Positions 61,244-64,000 of a stretch of DNA of 64,000 nt are shown here, piece after piece; position 1 is the stretch's first letter; every line of letters starts with the position of its first letter. The notes beneath the pieces are model-generated. The model saw only the letters and a list, made by a program, of their open reading frames with translations. It searched no databases and was not told where the DNA came from. The DNA comes from Streptomyces rubrogriseus (GTDB lineage: Bacteria > Actinomycetota > Actinomycetes > Streptomycetales > Streptomycetaceae). The DNA lies in assembly GCF_027947575.1 (NCBI RefSeq), contig NZ_CP116256.1, forward strand, positions 4,836,001 through 4,900,000, in the 5' to 3' direction. The translations under genes were made by a program, and so were the position numbers.

Positions 61244-61758
61244 CAGATCTCCTTGACGTACTCGAACGGCTCGCGGCAGGCCCGGCAGCGCCACAGCGCC
61301 TTGCAGGACGTGGCGGCGAAGCGGGAGGTCTCCTCGGTGTCCACCGAGCCGCAGCGGGGACAGGGCACCGCGGGCCGGGTGGGCGACAGCACCAGGGAGA
61401 CCGGGCCGCGGGGCGCGGCGCCGGGCGGGGCGATCCCGTGCTCGGCGAGCTTGCCGCGGCCGGACTCGGTGATCCAGTCGCTGGTCCACGGCGGGTCCAG
61501 GACGGTGCGGATCTCCACGCGCGGGTAGCCCGCCGCGCGCAGCCGCGCGGCGACGTCCGCCCGCATCTCGGCCATGGCCGGGCAGCCCGAGTAGGTGGGG
61601 GTCAGGCTGGCGACCACGGTGCCGTCCCCGTCCACCTCGACGTCGCGCAGCACGCCGAGGTCGGCGAGGGTCAGCATGGGCAGCTCGGGGTCGGGCACCT
61701 GCTCGGCGACGTGCCGGGCGCGGCGCGCGTCCAGGAGTGCGGGGTCCCGGCTCACCAT
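61243..61758 (-). CDS. paaD: PaaD, epoxidase accessory iron-sulfur/DUF59 protein
   Basis: 171 residues. N-terminal DUF59 (VPDPELPMLTLADLGVLRDVEVDG, TPTYSGCPAM), C-terminal zinc ribbon CPRCGS ... CRACREPFEYVKE. Needed for assembling or activating the PaaABC complex. ATG 61758 overlaps the paaC stop by seven bases, and its stop overlaps the paaE ATG. Confidence 0.95.
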   Translation of the reverse strand: MVSRDPALLDARRARHVAEQVPDPELPMLTLADLGVLRDVEVDGDGTVVASLTPTYSGCPAMAEMRADVAARLRAAGYPRVEIRTVLDPPWTSDWITESGRGKLAEHGIAPPGAAPRGPVSLVLSPTRPAVPCPRCGSVDTEETSRFAATSCKALWRCRACREPFEYVKEI

Positions 61759-62579
61759 GTCGCCCCCGGGTGGGCGCGGGCGACGCCCTGCAGCTCGGTC
61801 AGGAGCGGCGCCAGGTGTTCGGTGTGCTCGCCGGCCCGGCCCGAGCCGGGCAGCGGCCGGTACACGGGCAGGGGCAGCCCGGCGGCCTCCGTGACCTGGC
61901 GCAGGTCGTCGGCGACCTCGTCCCGGACGTCGTACGCCGTGTGCAGCTCGCCCAGGTACGGGGCGATCTCGTCCAGTGCGGCGCGCATCCGGCGGTGCGA
62001 CTCGTCGGTGCCGTCGCCCAGGCGCACGCACCACTCGGCGGCGTACTGCCGGTGGTAGGTCAGCTCCTTGACGCCCTTGGCGGCGACCGCCGCGAGCACC
62101 GGGTCGGGGTGTGTCTCCAGCCGCCGGAAGTGGGCCAGGCGCCAGCTGGAGAGGACCAGCAGCCGCACGACGGCGAACGCGAAGTCGCCGCCCGGGAGTT
62201 CGGCCAGGCGGACGTTGCGGAAGTCGCCGGCGTCGCGAAAGTAGGCGTACGCGTCCTCGCCGCGGCCGGTGCCGTCGGCCTGACCGGCGCGCGAGTAGAG
62301 CAGGCGGGCCTGGCCGAGGAGGTCGAGGCCGATGTTGGCCAGCGCCACCTCCTCCTCCAGCTCGGGCGCGCGGGTGACCCACTCGGCGAGCCGCTGGGCG
62401 CTGACCAGGGCGTCGTCGGCGAGCGCGACGCACTCGGCGGCCAGCGCTGCGGCGTCGACGCCCTCGGGCACGGTGGTGTCGACGCCGTGCAGCGGGTCCT
62501 CGAAGCCGGTGCCGTAGGCCCAGCGGGTGTCGTCCTCGTGCCCCTCGGCCAGGGTGAGGTAGACGTGGTCGTCACTCAT
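61752..62579 (-). CDS. paaC: PaaC, phenylacetyl-CoA epoxidase structural subunit
   Basis: 275 residues. Ferritin-like helical protein; ELEEEVALANIGLDLLGQARLLYSRAG and ELTYHRQYAAEWCVRLGDG are conserved in PaaC. It stabilises the catalytic PaaA. ATG 62579 with AGGAG that overlaps the paaB stop codon. Confidence 0.95.
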   Translation of the reverse strand: MSDDHVYLTLAEGHEDDTRWAYGTGFEDPLHGVDTTVPEGVDAAALAAECVALADDALVSAQRLAEWVTRAPELEEEVALANIGLDLLGQARLLYSRAGQADGTGRGEDAYAYFRDAGDFRNVRLAELPGGDFAFAVVRLLVLSSWRLAHFRRLETHPDPVLAAVAAKGVKELTYHRQYAAEWCVRLGDGTDESHRRMRAALDEIAPYLGELHTAYDVRDEVADDLRQVTEAAGLPLPVYRPLPGSGRAGEHTEHLAPLLTELQGVARAHPGATW

Positions 62580-62588
62580 GCCCTGCTC

Positions 62589-62900
62589 CTAGATGTGCGG
62601 GACGTCGTCGGGGATGTCGTAGAAGGTCGGGTGGCGGTAGACCTTGTCGGCGCTGGGGGCGAAGAAGGGGTCCTTCTCGTCGCGGGTGGAGGCGGTGATG
62701 TGCTCGGAGCGCACCACCCAGATGCTCACGCCCTCGTTGCGCCGGGTGTAGAGGTCGCGGGCGTGGGTGAGCGCCATGGCGTCGTCGGCGGCGTGCAGCG
62801 AGCCGACGTGGACGTGGTTGAGGCCGCGCTTGCCGCGCACGAACACCTCGTACAGCGGCCAGCCCCGCCTGTCGGGCTTCCGGGCCGTCTCGGGGGTCAT
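62589..62900 (-). CDS. paaB: PaaB, phenylacetyl-CoA epoxidase small subunit
   Basis: 103 residues, standard PaaB size: [41 protein letters not shown]. Ends [17 protein letters not shown] 62900 overlaps the paaA stop (ATGA). Bridges the PaaAC units. Confidence 0.96.
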   Translation of the reverse strand: MTPETARKPDRRGWPLYEVFVRGKRGLNHVHVGSLHAADDAMALTHARDLYTRRNEGVSIWVVRSEHITASTRDEKDPFFAPSADKVYRHPTFYDIPDDVPHI

Positions 62901-63883
62901 GCCGCCGCTCCCTTCTCCGTGCGGGCGGCCTGTTTGGCGGCGTGGGCGGTGGCCGCCTCGCGCACCCAGGCGCCCTCCTCGTGGGCGGTGCGCCGCCGCT
63001 CCATCCGCCGGTCGTTGCAGGGGCCGTCGCCCTTGATGACGCGCATCAGCTCGTCCCAGTCGGGGGTGCCGAAGTCGTGGTGCCCGGCCTCCTCGTTCCA
63101 GCGCAGCTCCGGGTCGGGCAGGGTGACGCCGAGCTTCTCGGCCTGCGGGACGGTCATGTCGACGAAGCGGCGGCGCAGTTCGTCGTTGCTGTGCCGCTTG
63201 ATCTTCCAGGCCATCGACCGCGCCGAGTTGGGCGAGGCGTCGTCGGGCGGGCCGAACATCATCAGCGACGGCCACCACCAGCGGTTCACCGCGTCCTGGA
63301 CCATCTCGCGCTGGGCGTCGGTGCCGCGCATCATCGTCATCAGCAGCTCGTAGCCCTGCCGCTGGTGGAAGGACTCCTCCTTGCAGATGCGCACCATCGC
63401 GCGCGCGTAGGGCCCGTAGGAGCTGCGGCACAGTGGCACCTGGTTGCAGATCGCGGCGCCGTCCACGAACCAGCCGATCACTCCGACGTCGGCGAAGCTC
63501 AGGGTCGGGTAGTTGAAGATCGACGAGTACTTCTGGCGCCCCTCGATCAGCCGCTCGGTGAGGTCGTCGCGGTCCGCGCCGAGCGTCTCGGCCGCCGAGT
63601 ACAGGTACAGCCCGTGCCCGGCCTCGTCCTGCACCTTGGCGAACAGGATCGCCTTGCGGCGCAGCGACGGGGCGCGGGTGATCCACTCGCCCTCGGGCTG
63701 CATGCCGATGATCTCCGAGTGCGCGTGCTGGGCGATCTGCCGTACCAGCGTCTTTCGGTAGCCGTCGGGCATCCAGTCCCGCGGCTCGATGCGCTGGTCG
63801 CGCGCGATCGTCGCGTCGAAGTGCTCCTGGAGCCCGTCCGGCGCGTCCGGGGGCGGCGCCTCGGCGGCGTGTGTCGTGGTCAT
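62897..63883 (-). CDS. paaA: PaaA, phenylacetyl-CoA epoxidase catalytic subunit
   Basis: 328 residues. Ferritin-like diiron oxygenase; carboxylate/His ligand motifs [12 protein letters not shown] and [15 protein letters not shown]. It converts phenylacetyl-CoA to the ring 1,2-epoxide. ATG 63883 chosen because MTTTHAAE follows a GGGAAG ribosome binding site; the frame extends further to 63970 without support. First gene of the minus-strand paaABCDE operon; the degradation genes paaF-K are not here. Confidence 0.96.
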   Translation of the reverse strand: MTTTHAAEAPPPDAPDGLQEHFDATIARDQRIEPRDWMPDGYRKTLVRQIAQHAHSEIIGMQPEGEWITRAPSLRRKAILFAKVQDEAGHGLYLYSAAETLGADRDDLTERLIEGRQKYSSIFNYPTLSFADVGVIGWFVDGAAICNQVPLCRSSYGPYARAMVRICKEESFHQRQGYELLMTMMRGTDAQREMVQDAVNRWWWPSLMMFGPPDDASPNSARSMAWKIKRHSNDELRRRFVDMTVPQAEKLGVTLPDPELRWNEEAGHHDFGTPDWDELMRVIKGDGPCNDRRMERRRTAHEEGAWVREAATAHAAKQAARTEKGAAA

Positions 63884-63899
63884 CGTCACCAGCTTCCCA

Positions 63900-63917
63900 A
63901 CCGACCATTCGTTCGGT
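63900..63917. promoter_or_regulatory. PaaR-like operator upstream of paaA
   Basis: ACCGACCATTCGTTCGGT: ACCGA and TCGGT arms form an 18-base imperfect palindrome of the kind bound by PaaR TetR regulators (inference from known family sites). It lies 17 bases upstream of paaA ATG. Confidence 0.55.
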
Positions 63918-63951
63918 ATCAGTGTGACGTGTTTCCGTGCGCCGGGCAAGG

Positions 63952-64000
63952 GCCGGACCTCGTCCGGCACACTCTTGACAGTCCCGCCGGGTGGCTGGAT
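63952..64000 (+). promoter_or_regulatory. divergent promoter start at the right edge
   Basis: GCCGGAC, CTC, GTCCGGC (63952-63968) is a perfect inverted repeat. Just downstream is a consensus -35 TTGACA (63975-63980) on the plus strand. The -10 would fall at the window edge, so a divergent gene, possibly the paa regulator, probably begins beyond it. Confidence 0.4.

Overview
This is a very GC-rich actinobacterial chromosome segment, almost certainly from a Streptomyces. Codons nearly all end in G or C, GTG and TTG starts are common, several genes sit directly behind a -10 box with no ribosome binding site (leaderless), and the secreted proteins have typical streptomycete signal peptides. From memory, the order GDSL lipase, GlxA-type regulator, GAPDH, cyclophilin matches a block of the S. 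coelicolor chromosome arm; this was not checked by a search. The content (accessory chaperones, sugar and aromatic catabolism, secreted hydrolases, regulators) fits a chromosome arm. I see no rRNA, tRNA, insertion sequence, phage gene or CRISPR array, and no gene-free stretch longer than 300 bases.

Layout. 1-12.6 kb: a Clp-family ATPase cut by the window edge, a second-type NAD+ DNA ligase, a secreted serine hydrolase, a small TetR regulon (MFS pump, acetyltransferase, TetR), a YeeE/YedE-type sulfur transporter behind a Cys-rich leader ORF, HtpG and a DUF4303-like protein. 12.6-15.7 kb: response regulator, histidine kinase with an in-frame stop codon, and TAXI-type binding protein. 15.9-19.3 kb: LigJ and LigI (protocatechuate 4,5-cleavage branch) with an MFS transporter. 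19.3-26.1 kb: DUF2975 protein, lipase, GlxA regulator, GAPDH, cyclophilin, and a GCS2 ligase with a class II amidotransferase. 26.1-27.3 kb: a short leaderless ORF and a TauD dioxygenase.

27.4-35.2 kb: a glycan-utilisation locus (GH2, ABC permeases, binding protein, LacI, secreted GH43) with matching palindromic operators next to both outward promoters. 35.4-38.4 kb: NCS1 permease, hydantoin-racemase-like protein and GntR regulator. 38.4-41.6 kb: AraC regulator, TauE/SafE permease, double-GNAT protein and a Cys-rich membrane protein. 41.6-53.0 kb: a second sugar locus. One arm carries a Zn-type dehydrogenase, TIM-barrel isomerase and two (alpha/alpha)6 glycosidases; the other carries a binding protein, two permeases, a ROK regulator and an oxidoreductase, with a Rid protein at the end. 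53.1-57.1 kb: GtrA, TerB, CGNR and MFS proteins and a frameshifted phosphotransferase. 57.2-60.1 kb: divergent secreted alpha/beta hydrolase and alginate-lyase-like protein. 60.1-63.9 kb: the complete paaABCDE phenylacetyl-CoA epoxidase operon.

The most interesting unexplained structure is upstream of the sulfur transporter. A leaderless 27-codon ORF with four Cys codons is followed, after its stop, by a strong hairpin and then the transporter start, which looks like a cysteine-sensing attenuator. The ORF also abuts a 12-of-14 match to the palindrome that precedes the two genes next to the TetR gene. Two genes appear broken by single-base lesions: the histidine kinase (amber codon) and the aminoglycoside-phosphotransferase-like gene (one base missing).
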